Of a stretch of 64,000 bases of DNA, positions 27,048 through 40,260 are shown in pieces. Where the stretch lies: the NCBI GenBank assembly GCA_017654935.2, contig CM065686.1, forward strand, positions 24,788,534-24,852,533, written 5' to 3'. A program made the position numbers and the translations under genes. Source of the DNA: Phymorhynchus buccinoides (Eukaryota; Mollusca; Gastropoda; Neogastropoda; Raphitomidae). The notes below the pieces were generated by a model, which saw nothing but the letters and a program-made list of their open reading frames with translations, was not told where the DNA came from and searched no databases. How positions within the stretch are numbered: the stretch's first letter is position 1; every line of letters begins with the position of its first letter.

Positions 27048-27962
27048 ACAGTTCGATAGACAAGGCTCTTACTACACCAACGTTTGCTTATCAAATTCAC
27101 TTGAACGTAATGTTCAAATCATTTTACTTTCAAAACATTTCTTCCAAAATAATGAACATAATTATGATGCATGTTGTACATACATATGCAATTATTCTTC
27201 TTCTTATCCTTCTTCTTCTTCTGCGTTCCCAGGCCATAAGGCCATAATGGGTTAAGGTACGTATATTGTCCGGTTTTCAGTTTTCACTGGTCTCCCCGGC
27301 TGCGTACAGCCGACACATTCCGATTTCGGAGGAGCTCAAAGATTGGAAGATTTTTTTTTGAAAAAAAGGCAGGAGAATGGGCCAATAAGTCAAAAAGATA
27401 GTAGATGATAGAAAGCAAATGGGAGGAAAAGGCAGAGTCAAAGAGAGTCACAGACAAGAGGAAGTTACAAGCACAGAACTTCCAGAAGGTGGGGGAACTA
27501 TTTATACAAAAGACCCCCCCGGTATCCCCACAGGGGGAGAGACTCGTGGAGGGGGCGGGGTCGTCCAGCTCCACGTATGGAGGCACGAGGCATCCACCCA
27601 CTGCCCCAGCATATGCAATAAACACTTCGATACACGACGCTCTTTGCTACACCAAAGCATCATCAAAACTACTCAAACGAACATTTCACATCATGCCAGT
27701 GATATTCAAACTATCTCAATCACATACGGTTGCAACTCATTTCCGCGGCTAAAAATACCACTTGTCGGTTATGTATGTAGACTAGATACGTAATGTTAAA
27801 ACATGGTTAGGTAAAAACAAACAAACTTCTAAAAGCAAAACACCTCACCTTTGATATAAGCTAAAGTCAAAACTCCTACTGCTTATCCGATAATCACAAA
27901 ACCTCTCCCGATAACTACACACACATTAACATCAAGAGTAGATGTGTGCGATAATACGACAA
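27048..27962. other. No recognised feature
   Basis: A short TTC run near 27195-27220 and a GC-rich stretch at 27505-27600. Overlapping open frames of 113-124 codons on both strands at 27284-27793 show no family I recognise and no splice context. It may include introns or 3' sequence of CCT7, but no CCT7 residues are visible here. Confidence 0.4.
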
Positions 27963-28462
27963 NNNNNNNNNNNNNNNNNNNNNNNNNNNNNNNNNNNNNN
28001 NNNNNNNNNNNNNNNNNNNNNNNNNNNNNNNNNNNNNNNNNNNNNNNNNNNNNNNNNNNNNNNNNNNNNNNNNNNNNNNNNNNNNNNNNNNNNNNNNNNN
28101 NNNNNNNNNNNNNNNNNNNNNNNNNNNNNNNNNNNNNNNNNNNNNNNNNNNNNNNNNNNNNNNNNNNNNNNNNNNNNNNNNNNNNNNNNNNNNNNNNNNN
28201 NNNNNNNNNNNNNNNNNNNNNNNNNNNNNNNNNNNNNNNNNNNNNNNNNNNNNNNNNNNNNNNNNNNNNNNNNNNNNNNNNNNNNNNNNNNNNNNNNNNN
28301 NNNNNNNNNNNNNNNNNNNNNNNNNNNNNNNNNNNNNNNNNNNNNNNNNNNNNNNNNNNNNNNNNNNNNNNNNNNNNNNNNNNNNNNNNNNNNNNNNNNN
28401 NNNNNNNNNNNNNNNNNNNNNNNNNNNNNNNNNNNNNNNNNNNNNNNNNNNNNNNNNNNNNN
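27963..28462. other. Assembly gap (500 N)
   Basis: Exactly 500 unknown bases, a length often used for gaps of unknown size. It interrupts CCT7 exon 9; true sequence and length are not known. Confidence 1.
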
Positions 28463-28538
28463 CTGGATGGACCCTCCGCATGCCTTCATCGTTCTGCGCA
28501 GGTCTTCTTCAGGCACGCGCCCCGCACAGAACATGTCC
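28463..28538 (-). CDS. CCT7: CCT7 coding exon 9 (truncated by gap)
   Basis: Acceptor TGTGTTCAG. Encodes [13 protein letters not shown] through ACGGSIQ, where the assembly gap begins. In the known family the protein continues for roughly 200 residues. Confidence 0.95.
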
Positions 28539-31500
28539 CTGAACACACAACACAACATATAGTGTTAATTTGTGTGTCTCTGACACTTAAAAATGCTATC
28601 TTGGGTTTCAGACCAGTGCATCACGTAACGTAGCAAGTAAAAAAAATAAAGAAAGAAAAGGAAAAAGAAAAAGCACTTTTTTTGTATATAGGGATTTAAA
28701 CTTTCAGCATGAAACTCTTGACACACAAAAGTTAATAACACAGTACAGAAAGCACAGGGTTTATACATTTTCAAGCTGTCACCATACTGTTCATGAATTC
28801 TGAGTAAAATTAAAAGCAACTGGACTGAGCAGGACATGGCTATGGGTGCATGAAGAGACCCAAACTTTTGCCCAAACCTTCTTGCCAAAACCCAATATGA
28901 TTTCATATCAAAGAGCCCTTTCTTCAGGCAGTCAGTTGCCTAAAAATGGCATCAAACTGCCTGAAATCAGGCTTCAGACTCAATCACATGCACCCCTGCA
29001 AGCCATGCTGTGCGCCCTGACCTGTCAGCAAAGTACTGGGTGGCCACGTCCCCAATGGGCAGCTTGGACAGCACCACCTTGGCCCCGCTCTGGTGGATCT
29101 TGTCCAGCTTGTCGTACAGGATCTTCCACTCCGCGTCCACGATCGACTGGTACTCCTGCCCAACACATATGCCCACACAATGTAGACCATAGTTTATGCA
29201 CTATGACATGCTTCAAAGGAATTATAATGCTCCCTCCTATGTTTTAAAAAATCTGATTTTGTATTAACACTATTGTGACTGGCACCGCGTCAGTGAAGCT
29301 ACTCTGCTGGCCTGAGGCTGCACTGGAAAAATTGTTGAACGACTGCTTGTGATCAAACATTGTTTAACCTTTACCGTGCTTCATGGGTCGTCCAAGACCC
29401 AGAGACGCACAAATGACTTAATATCTCAGGAACTATGATAATAAAATTTTAGGTATTTAAAAAAAACCATAGTCTGGCATGTCAGCAAATTTTGGTGCCA
29501 ATACAGTAAAAACTAAAGTAATAACTAGATACGTCACTTTAACATACTTCTATGTAACGCGGGTCATGGAGGACCCATACTTTAAAGAGCAGAAATATGT
29601 CACTGCAGTGCATTGAGTATGGGTCGTGGGAGACCCGCGCCATCTGGAGAAGAATAAACACATGGTGACTCTTTGACGAGTATGGGTCCTGGAGAACCTG
29701 CATCATCTGGAGAGGGATAAATACTGTTAAAATACATGTAAAAATCTGTGGGTACGAGACCTGCATCATCTGGAGAAGTATAATGACAAGCAACATCTGG
29801 TAAAGGTTAAGAGCCTAAATGAAGTCTGATATGCACTAAACTTTCTGTACTTTATGAAAAATGGATGCCTAATTCAATTTCATGCTTTGTGAAAATATTG
29901 CATGAACGATTTACAGCCGACATGCTGCTTGACTTCGAGATTGAACTCCGCGACGAGATCGAACGATTCTGCCGATAACAGTTTTTGTTGTCACATTCTC
30001 ACTCGTACTGGGCTCTCACTGTTCAATTTAATCAGTACTTACATTATTTTCACTACTTTCATCCTTAAAACCTGACTGATTGCCAGCATTACTTTCATCT
30101 TCATTAAGTTCGAGCAACCAAACATTCTCCTCACCACTCAGACATCTAAATTTTGACAATTTTCGTGCAAAAATCTCCTCAAATTTTGACTGCAGACGAA
30201 CAAGCAATGCCATTTCCGTATTCAGGGGAAGTAACTGTGAAATCAAACAAGAAAAGTCCGCTGGACAATAGGGAGTTTTGTACCTTAGACCGTTCTACCT
30301 ACGATTGGAGGTTCCCGGCAGAAAGAGATGTTCTGCTGAACCTACGATCGGAGGTTCCCGTCACGGAAGTGTTAAACGCTTACCATATTTTTTGGACTAT
30401 AAGGTGATACTTTCCCCCCAGATGCCTTATAATAAGACCAATAACAAAATCTGAAATTTGTGTAGAATTTTGGGGGTGAGCCTTATAGAGGGATCCGGGT
30501 TCATGTATGCAAATGAGAATGTCACCTCTGTCGGCCATGATGGCTGGATTATTCGGGTTGCTAAGATACATGGCGGTGGAACGCATTGAATTCTGATGTT
30601 TGCTTTTAGTCCTGAACATTTAACTACTGCACAGTTTATTACCATTGTGACGATTTGTCGAAACTCACTGACGCTCACCTCTGTAATATGAACCAAAATG
30701 GCATCCGACTTTCGTACAAAATCACGTGACATTATGACGCTATCCCGGATCCCTCTATAATAAGGTGCGCCTTATAGTCAGAAAAATACGGTACTTTGTA
30801 AAACATTGGTCAAAGGTCTCAACCAGGAAAAAAGGTCAGCCTCAAAATCTGTAAAATATGGAAGACACTGGCATGATCCTGAATTTGTTCAACACAACCC
30901 TTCCAGCCGCTCAGTGTTTCCCGCTAACACTGCAGGCTAGGTACAGAAATTCCCTCAGAACACCCGATTTTGGCGGTTTCCAAAAAATATCTATAAAAAC
31001 GAGAAGCCAATGATGGCTTTATTTTTTACACAGAGGCGTAGAACTATTTTTGATTTAAAAAAAAAAAAGTTTCGAAAGTCAAGATAGTTTTTTTGTGCTT
31101 ACTATCTGCATTGAAAAGAGCATGGGTTGTGATTTTTTCTTTCTTTTTCAGATGGACATTTTATCTAGTGTATCAAGGAAGGAAAACAAGCAGCAAACAC
31201 AGAAAGAGCAAACATACACACGCACGCACACACATATATTCATTCAGGTTTGGCTGTAAGGAGGGATAAGATAGGAATGTGACATTTTCCTTCTATGTGT
31301 TAGCTGTTTTCGTCAACAGGAGACAAATGATGAAAGTATGGAATCTGATATTTTACGATCGTTTAGTGCATGGTGTTAATAATAATCTTTTCTGAAAATA
31401 CCAGTCCACAACTTTTCATAACTTTTTTGTGTGATGAGCTTTCGAACCTAGTCTGATCGGTTTGTAAGGGGAAGCAACTGGCCTGTGCAGAGTGAGTTAA

Positions 31501-34500
31501 CAACAGATCATGTGTGCTTATTAGTATCATACCTCTACAATTTATGTGACTTTAACATAACACAGCTTTGAAAAGCATGTCAGAACAAAGGCTATTGATT
31601 CATGTTTATTTTCTACATAAACTTAAAGTGGCACCCTGACGGATGAGCTTTTGTAAGAAACACGTCGAGGTCACCAGATGTGACGTAAGTGTCCCGCGCG
31701 ACCCGCTTTCTTTATTTCCTATCTACACCCCCCCCCCCCCCTCTCCTTTTCATTTCTCTGTCCGGCCGCCACGTTAATTGCCACCCACCATCTAAAGAAC
31801 GCCGATTAAGGCAATTATCTCTTTGAACCCCGATCTACTTACCCATCACACTGAAAATAAGTGACCCTTCCTGTTTGGGGCTAACCTTCTAGAAAGACAA
31901 AAGTCTTGTAAATCCTTTCGGATTCCATTGTTTTTTCATTCATATTTTGTTTTGGCACCATTGAGCTGCTTTATTATTATTGTTGCATAATCTTATGCAG
32001 ATTTTGGGAGTAAATAAAATACAAGTGTCAAATAATCCTGAACCCTTTGGTCAGACTGATGAGAGTGGGAGTCTTGTAATTTCATGTAAAACCCTACTTC
32101 TCTCTGTCTGCCATTTAGAGCAATTCAACCACTTGTATTTCTTACAACCATACGAGCCAGAACCCGGGCACAAATATAAATTTATTAGATGAAAAGGGGC
32201 CGGGAAAGTTGCTCATCTCCCATACCCTAGAGAAGTGGGTTAAAGGCAAATTTTCTACTTGAAAATTTAACACACTACTAAAAGTCTTCCCTTGAAAATT
32301 TAACACAATAAAAGTCTTCCCTAGAGACTTAGCCTTTTAACATTACCTCGTCACATCTAATTGGGGGCTCGCGTCCGGGATATTTTTTTCCATAAAAGTC
32401 TAACAAATTTCAATTCAAACTTTATTTACTTTCCAAAACTCATCTTGTGTCCACTGGGAAAGTTATTGTGATTTGGTTCACTGTGTTTTGATTTGATTTG
32501 TTTGAATGCTATTTATGACTTTATTTTGATGTGCATGCTATTTCTGTTTATGTTGAAATAGTTAAGTGTTGTTTGATACATTCAACTCAGCAGCTTTGTT
32601 TTTATTTTGAATAGTTGTATTTACAACCATGGCTGAGATTGTTAAACTTAGGCGGGAACTTAAAGAATGGGGAGAGTCTCTAGGATTGTCAGGCCAAGAG
32701 TTAGCAAATTTTGTCATATCTGAATATGACAAAGAGAAAGCTCGCGAGGTGGCTGAGAAAGACAAACAGCGAGCTCATGAGGCTCAAGAGGCTGACAAAG
32801 CTCGTGAGGCTCAAGAGGCTGACAAAGCTCGTGAGGCTCAAGAGGCTGACAAAGCTCGGGAGGCCCAAGAGGCTGAGAAAGACAAACAGAGAGCCCATGA
32901 GGCTCAAGAGGCTGATAAAGCTCGCGAGGCTCAACAAGCGGATAAAGATAGGGATGCTCAGGAGCAAGAGCAAATCCGTACTCACGAGTTGAGGCAGAGG
33001 CAACTAGTGCAGGATGCCAAAAATAAAGAACTCGAACTTGAGGCCACTGAGCGGGAAAAAGCACGAGACCATGAGCTAGCTATGAAGCAGCTAGAAAACT
33101 CAGCAGACTCTGAGACTGCTACCCCTCAAAATTTTCACCCTCCCATTCATACCTCAGCCATGACCTTCACATTGGAGGCATTCAATGAGGCAACCGAGTC
33201 TATCGATGCATTCCTCGATAGATTTGAAAGACTGGCCCAGGAATTTGAGCTTGCTCCGGAAAAGTTCAACCTCAAGCTTGCCCAAAGTCTCAGGGGTGTG
33301 GCTTATGAGGTGTACAGCAAACTTCCGTCAAGCCAAATTACCGACTACCCAGCTTTGAAAGAAGCCCTGCTCAACAGATACCAGTTGACAGCGGACGCCT
33401 ACCGGAAAAAGTTCCGGTCAACCAGAAAAGGTAGGGGAGAGTCCTATGCCCAATTTTCAGATAGACTGGGGAACTATCTGACAAAATGGGTGTCCCTTTC
33501 TGCCAAAACTGAGTCCTATGAGGATCTCCGGGAACTGATGGTTTGCGAGCAACTGCGCGAAACCATGTCCCCAGAGTTACGCACCTTTACTGCTGAGCAA
33601 GGTGCCACAACTCTGGCTGACCTCATCCAGCTAAGTGATAGGTACACTCTGGCCCATGAAGAACCTAGCGCCCCTAAAAGGCCAAAACTGCAGCAAGTTG
33701 TTGGGTCCACTGTTTCACAGCAGAGCAGGGGTAACCCCAACTCCAACAGTGGGTCAAACAGTTCTACCCATGAACGACAACCACTGGGACAACCCTTATT
33801 CTGCTCATACTGCAAGTCGAACACCCACAATCGGGATGACTGCAGGAAACTTGCTTACAAGCGGCAAAATGTTGCAACTATGCAAGTCGTCTCGACTTCG
33901 CAGAATTGCACAAACCCCTCCCCAATCCAGTGTCCAGGCACACCGTCAGTCGTCGGACAGGCGACTGTCAACAACATCCCTGTTCAGTGTCTCTATGACA
34001 CTGGACTGTCATGCGACGCAATCGTCTGCGGATCCCTAGTCCCCGCGTCAGCATACACGGGAGACTTCATCTCTCTGCAAGGCCCTGATGCTGCAATCCC
34101 CCCATCCACTTTGCCAGTCGCCATAATCAATGTCGACACCAGATATGTTAAGGGACCCATCAAGGCAGTGCTCATGGACAGCCCTGTCTATGACCTCATA
34201 CTGGGATCACAGTATGTGTTTTTAGGGCACCCCTCTCAACCTGCCCTAGTTTCAGCAGCATTCCCTTCTCCCCAATCCACAAACCAACTCCCTCCCTCCT
34301 TCCCAAAGAGCAAATCTCCCTCAGCGGGGAAGAAACCTCTCAACGCGGCAAACCAAATTGCCGCGCGAGCCAATCCAGATTGTCCCAAGTCCCCCACAAC
34401 TTGGAAAATCCTTCCCAAGGAATGTCCGCCTAACGACCCAAGACCACTCGCCACAGGTACCTCAGGTGAAAGGCAGCACTGGACCCGCAAACACCCACCG

Positions 34501-37500
34501 AAGGTACCATCGGGACAGGCCGCCGCACGTACAGCCGTCACCTACCCCTCCCTTTCAGCGAGTGGCAGTCGACTTGGTCGGGCCCCTACCTCAACGGAAG
34601 AAGAAATTCCGGTATATAGTCACCGTGGTCGACATATGTACCATGAGGTGCGATGCCGCCCCAATCTCCTCACTTGATGCTAGTCAGGTAGCCGCGGCAC
34701 TCAAAGCCATTTTCGCCCGAATCGGCCTACCAAACCACATCATCAGCAATGATGAATCCAGGCTAAAGGGGAAACTCAGGCAAGAGGTGTTTGCTATTCT
34801 GCAATCAACCTTGGGACAACTCAACACAGGATTGCCGCACCAACCTCAGTCGGAATCCATTCCACTGATCTCTAACCCACCTGCTCCTTTGAACTCTGTG
34901 TTGCGACCAGATGTTCCACCATTCCAGCCGACCCAGTCTCCCCACTAATTTGTCCCTGTCGCCCAAGTCGAAAGTGGAGTCGGCGTTCCACAGGAAGATT
35001 CCGGTACCAGAATCTTTTATTCGGGGGGCCTCTGTGATGTAAGTGTCCCGCGCGACCCGCTTTCTTTATTTCTTATCTACACCCCCCCCCCCCCTCTCCT
35101 TTTCATTTCTCTGTCCGGCCGCCACGTTAATTGCCACCCACCATCTAAAGAACGCCGATTAAGGCAATTATCTCTTTGAACCCCGATCTACTTACCCATC
35201 ACAAGAAAGTGACAACCACGGTCGGGCCCCTTTGAAACCCTTCCTTTCCGAGCACGAGAAGGATTTGAATGTCGGCACATGATAAGGATGTAACTGGCGC
35301 GTGATTGTTCGGTACTAGTATGCATAAAATTATAGCATCATCTTGTGATGTGTCAACTGCTATAAACCAATGACAGGCTTTCATTGTTTGAAAGTGAAGG
35401 CTATAATTGGAGTGGTGAGAAAAAGTTTTCACACAAGACGCTGAAACGTAGCTAGAGCAACACTCCCAGCCTGTCATAATAAGCCCACTACAGGGCATCG
35501 TGGGCCGGACGATTATCCCGGACTCACCAGCACCAAGACGGGACCGCCGCCAAGACGCCCCGCACCCAGAATCCGCGAGGAGACCACGCCTGAACCGTGC
35601 CATCCCGCGAAGCCGTAACCGGAACGACTGGGAGCTACTCTCATCTGACGAGCAAGCCCAGCCACCCCAGCACTCGCCGATCACTACGGAGGAACTCAAC
35701 CACAGCTAAGTCCCCCGGACTGCGCCAATCATTTGAACTTTCCTCCGGACACTGAAAATAAGTGACCCTTCCTGCTTGGGGCTAACCTTCTAGAAAGACA
35801 AAAGTCTTGTAAATCCTTTCGGATTCCATTGTTTTTTTATTCACATTTTGTTTTGGCGCCATTGAGCTGCTTTATTATTATTGTTGCATAATCTTATGCA
35901 GATTTTGGGAGTAAATAAAATACAAGTGTCAAATAATCCTGAACCCTTTGGTCAGACTGATGAGAGTGGGAGTCTTGTAATTTCATGTAAAACCCTACTT
36001 CTCTCTGTCTGCCATTTAGAGCAATTCAACCACTTGTATTTCTTACAACCATACGAGCCAGAACCCGGGCACAAATATAAATTTATTAGATGAAAAGGGG
36101 CCGGGAAAGTTGCTCATCTCCCATACCCTAGAGAAGTGGGTTAAAGGCAAATTTTCTACTTGAAAATTTAACACACTAAAAGTCTTCCCTAGAGACTTAG
36201 CCTTTTAACCCATTACCTCGTCACACCAGAAAGACAGCCTTTTCAAGGATCGGAACACTCGCTTTGCTCTGGTTTCCTAGAAATCAAACCATCAAAACGG
36301 TGATTCCTCCTTATTGGAGTTGCTGGAAAGAGAAGCCATTTTGGACGGGGTAGGTGGAGACCACTGAAAGTGGTTGAAGCTTTTTCTTGTTTGTAGTGCA
36401 GTAACAAAAAAAGGAAAAAGAGCTATTTCCTTTGTTGTGAGCGAAACTCCTTTTGGTCAACTGTATAAAAAGGCTTGTATTGTGGAAATTTCGTGCAAAC
36501 GATTTGGTCTAATTCAGGTGGCCATTAGAAAAGAGAAGGCATATGTCTTCTCTTTCACTGAAAGAATTTGACTTCCAGCACCTCCGCCAAGGAGGAATCG
36601 GCGATTTGACAGTTGATTTCTAGGAAACCAGAGCAAAGTGAGTGTTGCGATCTCTGTAAAGCGTGTTTTCCTGGTGATCTTGAGGTGATTCTTGCAAAAA
36701 CGTATCCGTCAGGGTGCCCCTTTAACAATTTTGAAAACAATCAATCTTACATCGATGTTGTCCACACGGACTTCAGCGTTGTCTCGCTCTGCCTTCAGCT
36801 CCAGCTCGATGTTGAGGAGAGCAATCTTGGGGCTGTTGTACGCCTTTGGCTGCATCTCAAAGCCGGCGTAGCTGAAGGTCTTCTTGAAGGCAACACCAGC
36901 AACCAGTACAGAGTCCTGAACGAGAAACATGTTGCAAACATTCATGAAATATTAAACACAGCATGTTTCATAATGAATTTAAATGAGGTCAAGCTTAACA
37001 CACACACATACATACAAGTGTTTTCAGTACTGGCAAAAGCACAAAAGTTTGTTCACCCTGTTAATATATAAAGGAAACGCTAAACAAAAGCAGGTTATGT
37101 ACATTGTAAATTGAAGACTGAAAGTAGGACCATGATGAAAGAGCATGCTTGTTTTGTGGATGAATGCATAATTGTTTTCCCCCCACCAAAACGCTAACCT
37201 TCCCCATAAACTGTTGCTACCTGTGGTGGGTGCTCACCTCGAGGGCTCCGCCCTGCACCTTCTTGATGCCGATCATGTTGAGGGGCAGCAGGTCGTCCAG
37301 CATCATGACGGCGTCCACCACCATGACGGCAAAGAAGTCCTTGGAGGCTGCCACCAACTTGGAGCTCAGGGCCGTGGACGCGCACTTCAGCAGCAGCTCA
37401 CGCATCTCCCTGTGCAGCAGGGATTCCTCAGGGAATTAGTACTCTTTCAACCAAGTTCAATGACCAAATACACAGCTTGGAGCTCAGGGCCGTGGATGCG

Positions 37501-40229
37501 CACTTCAGCAGCAGCTCACGCATCTCCTTGTACACAGGCATGGTAGTGGGGGCAAAGTGAGTTTCGCGGAAGAATATCCAACCGATTCTGCATTTCATTG
37601 GAAAGATGTCAACTCAAACAAAAATGATGAAGTTGGGCGTCAAAATGAAGAAGAAAAAGAAGCACTAGGATCACAAATCTGGAAACGTGTGGCTAACGAC
37701 TGCTAACTTCGGCGGGAAGTTGCTTGTTCAGTCATTCACATCTGGTTCCGCGAAGCGATTGCATAGGTTTTAACGCACGTAATGTTTAGGCACCCGAGTG
37801 AATTTTAACCCCGGCTTTTTTTTGGGGGGGGGGGGGGGGGGGGTCAAATTTTCACTTTCTCGGGTTTTCTGCGATTCGCGGAGGTCTACCATGCCTGTGT
37901 ACAGCAGGGATGCCTCAGGGAATTAGTCCTCTTTCAACCAAGTTCAATGACCAACTATACATGTTTCAAAAGAATGTGTGTGCTTCTGTACGTGTGTTCA
38001 GAAACTGGTGGCCGTATTAAGCAAACCCTTAGCTCTCGTGCTCTCTTCCAGTAAAGTTTCTCATTAATTAAAAACAAAAATTCATATTTGAAGAGTGTGT
38101 TTGTGAGTGTTCAGAAACTAGTGGTTGTATTCTGAAAACCCTCAGCCACAAGTGAGTGGCTGTGTGCAAGATGGGTGCAATGCAAAGGAAGCTGGCAGAA
38201 CAGTTCGATACACATGTAGTTTCTGTTTCTGATTTCAGGCTGGCTAGACTTTCATCAGATAAAGCTGTCACAGTACAAAGGCTAAAAGTAAAACAATAAT
38301 TATTGTTATAATTGGAAAATAATTGAACACTTTTCAAAGTTATTGGTAGATTTTCATTTTTTCTTAAACAATGGTTTCTGTGAAATCTTAAAACGATGAA
38401 ACAGGCTCTCTCCTTTCTTTTCATTGTGAGTCAAGTTGATGTTTGTAAATATGTATTTTATATTTGCTTGTGAGCACATTTGTATAGTTCAACGTTCTAT
38501 AAATTGACCAGCATATGGGAAAACCAGACATAATGCCAATAATGGAATTTTGGCATAAATTGAGATTTTAGTTTTTCATGGTGGAGCAAAAAAACAGAAT
38601 TGAATTATCTTGTCTAGTTTTTATTTTATAATTATTTGAAGTTTGGCATTTGAAATAGATCATTTGCAAAACTCGGGCATAGAAGATACAATTTTGTCTC
38701 TTTGTTTCTATTGACTTGATTTAGAAAACAATCAATTAAACAAAGAAATCATTCAGAATTGTCTTTCATGTTGTGGATACTGGTAGAAATAATACATAAA
38801 AATAGACATGAATATGCCCTAAATAGAAAATTGATATTTTGGGGGTTGTTGACTATTTTTTGGCTTTTGCTCAAAACATTCTGAGCGACTTATGTAGGTT
38901 TTCCCCATGCACCATCACACAGAGCTTAATCTAGGATTTCTGAAAAAGGGGGGCAGTCCCCCCCCTCATATAAAAAAAAGGGGGACACTCCCCCCTATCC
39001 AACCCCACATCACATATATAAGACCTCCCATACCTGCTTCAAACACAATGTACATTGCATCCCTGTCTCAATCGTCGTCAGCCACGGCCACTTTTTCAAC
39101 CAGTCATTTTGGAACCGATGTTCCTTTGCACTGCCACTTTTGTCATTATTTTTCCGATGTTTTAGATGTAGAAGCCTTTTTTTCGAGGTCTTCACACTCG
39201 CTTGGAACAGGATTTTTTTTTTTTTCACTTTGCCTCCGCGAAAATCAAAATCAAACAGGGTCCCTGCCCGCTTCATTTTAAAGAACATTCAAGATGGCGG
39301 CCGAAACTCTCGCAACTTCCTGTCGGTAGAACGAGAAGAACGTGATTGGTTGATTAACACTAACATTTTGTCAAGAACCAATGAAATGTCGAGAAATCCT
39401 TCACTCCTGCTCGATAATTTCAGTTTGTCCAGACGACGGGTTTAGCAGACGACGAAGGTCTTCCCGCATCGATCGGCAAAAACTGCGGGCCGTTCTGCAA
39501 ATGTGTGGGACTCAGCCCGCTCCCCGCGCCGATTATCGCGGGAAGGAACAACATTTTGGGGGATTTTACCAATCCCGCGCTCTAGATTAAGCTCTGTCAC
39601 ATATACTGCTGTATGAAAGATCATTAACCCATTTCTACCCGAACAATGATCCCTTGTTTCAGATTTTGTTTTATTGGTGTTTTCATACTTGGAAAGATAC
39701 AGTAAAACATGTTTTGAAAATTTTGATTTTTCGAACAAAATTCCAGACTGTCCCCTTGGAAGGGACATTGGGTGAGACAGGGGACATCGACTTTTATTAT
39801 CTCTACTGCTCAAATCGAAATACAACCAAGCATAGCTTATGCCAGACAATTTTTTGCTTTTGTCTCCAAGACTGTCTCTTACACGCGCGCATACACCCCG
39901 CCCCCTCCCCATGTACATACCCGCACAAAATCCCTCCCCACACACGCACATCCATCGCCCCCACCTAAACCCCCACTCAGTGTTTCTCACTCTCAGTGTC
40001 TGTCTGTCTGTCGGTCACTCTCTCTCTCTCTCTGTCACACACACACGGGCAGCCCTGCACACACACACACACACTTGCACTCACGCCCATATATACACAA
40101 GCACACATGCAAGCATACACACACATTCACACTCTCTCTCTCACACACACACACGGGCAGCCCTGCACACACACTTGCACTCACGCCCATATATACACAA
40201 GCACACATGCAAGCATACACACACATTCA

Positions 40230-40260
<31 letters not shown>

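Larger units (their letters stand above)
31679..36225 (+). mobile_element. LTR retrotransposon (Ty3-like) with SCAN-like Gag
   Basis: TSD CCAGA at 31674-31678 and 36226-36230. LTRs begin TGTGA and end TCACA. The 5' LTR is 31679-32355 (677 bp) and the 3' LTR 35033-36225 (1193 bp); the 3' copy holds a ~516-bp segment that the 5' copy lacks. Internal region: PBS, one long gag-protease frame and an integrase remnant; RT and RNase H are absent. So it is complete at the ends but non-autonomous, opposite in strand to CCT7. Confidence 0.93.
31627..36721. mobile_element. TTAA-flanked foldback element containing an LTR retrotransposon
   Basis: TTAA at 31623-31626 and 36722-36725; inverted ends AGTGGCACCCTGACGGAT and, reversed, AGGGGCACCCTGACGGAT, with further inverted blocks such as GATTTCTAGGAAACCAGAGC against its partner near 36275. 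Without the LTR insertion (31679-36225 plus one CCAGA) it would be about 540 bases. It sits in CCT7 intron 7 with its edge about 28 bases from the exon 7 donor. Confidence 0.85.

Noticed and set aside
27284..27793. Overlapping 113-124 codon frames on both strands
   Set aside because: No family resemblance, no splice or promoter context; both strands open at once in GC-rich DNA.
37472..37530. Second, alternative CCT7 exon 6
   Set aside because: The copy ends after about 52 coding bases without the rest of the exon or a donor, and its acceptor is separated by a MITE.
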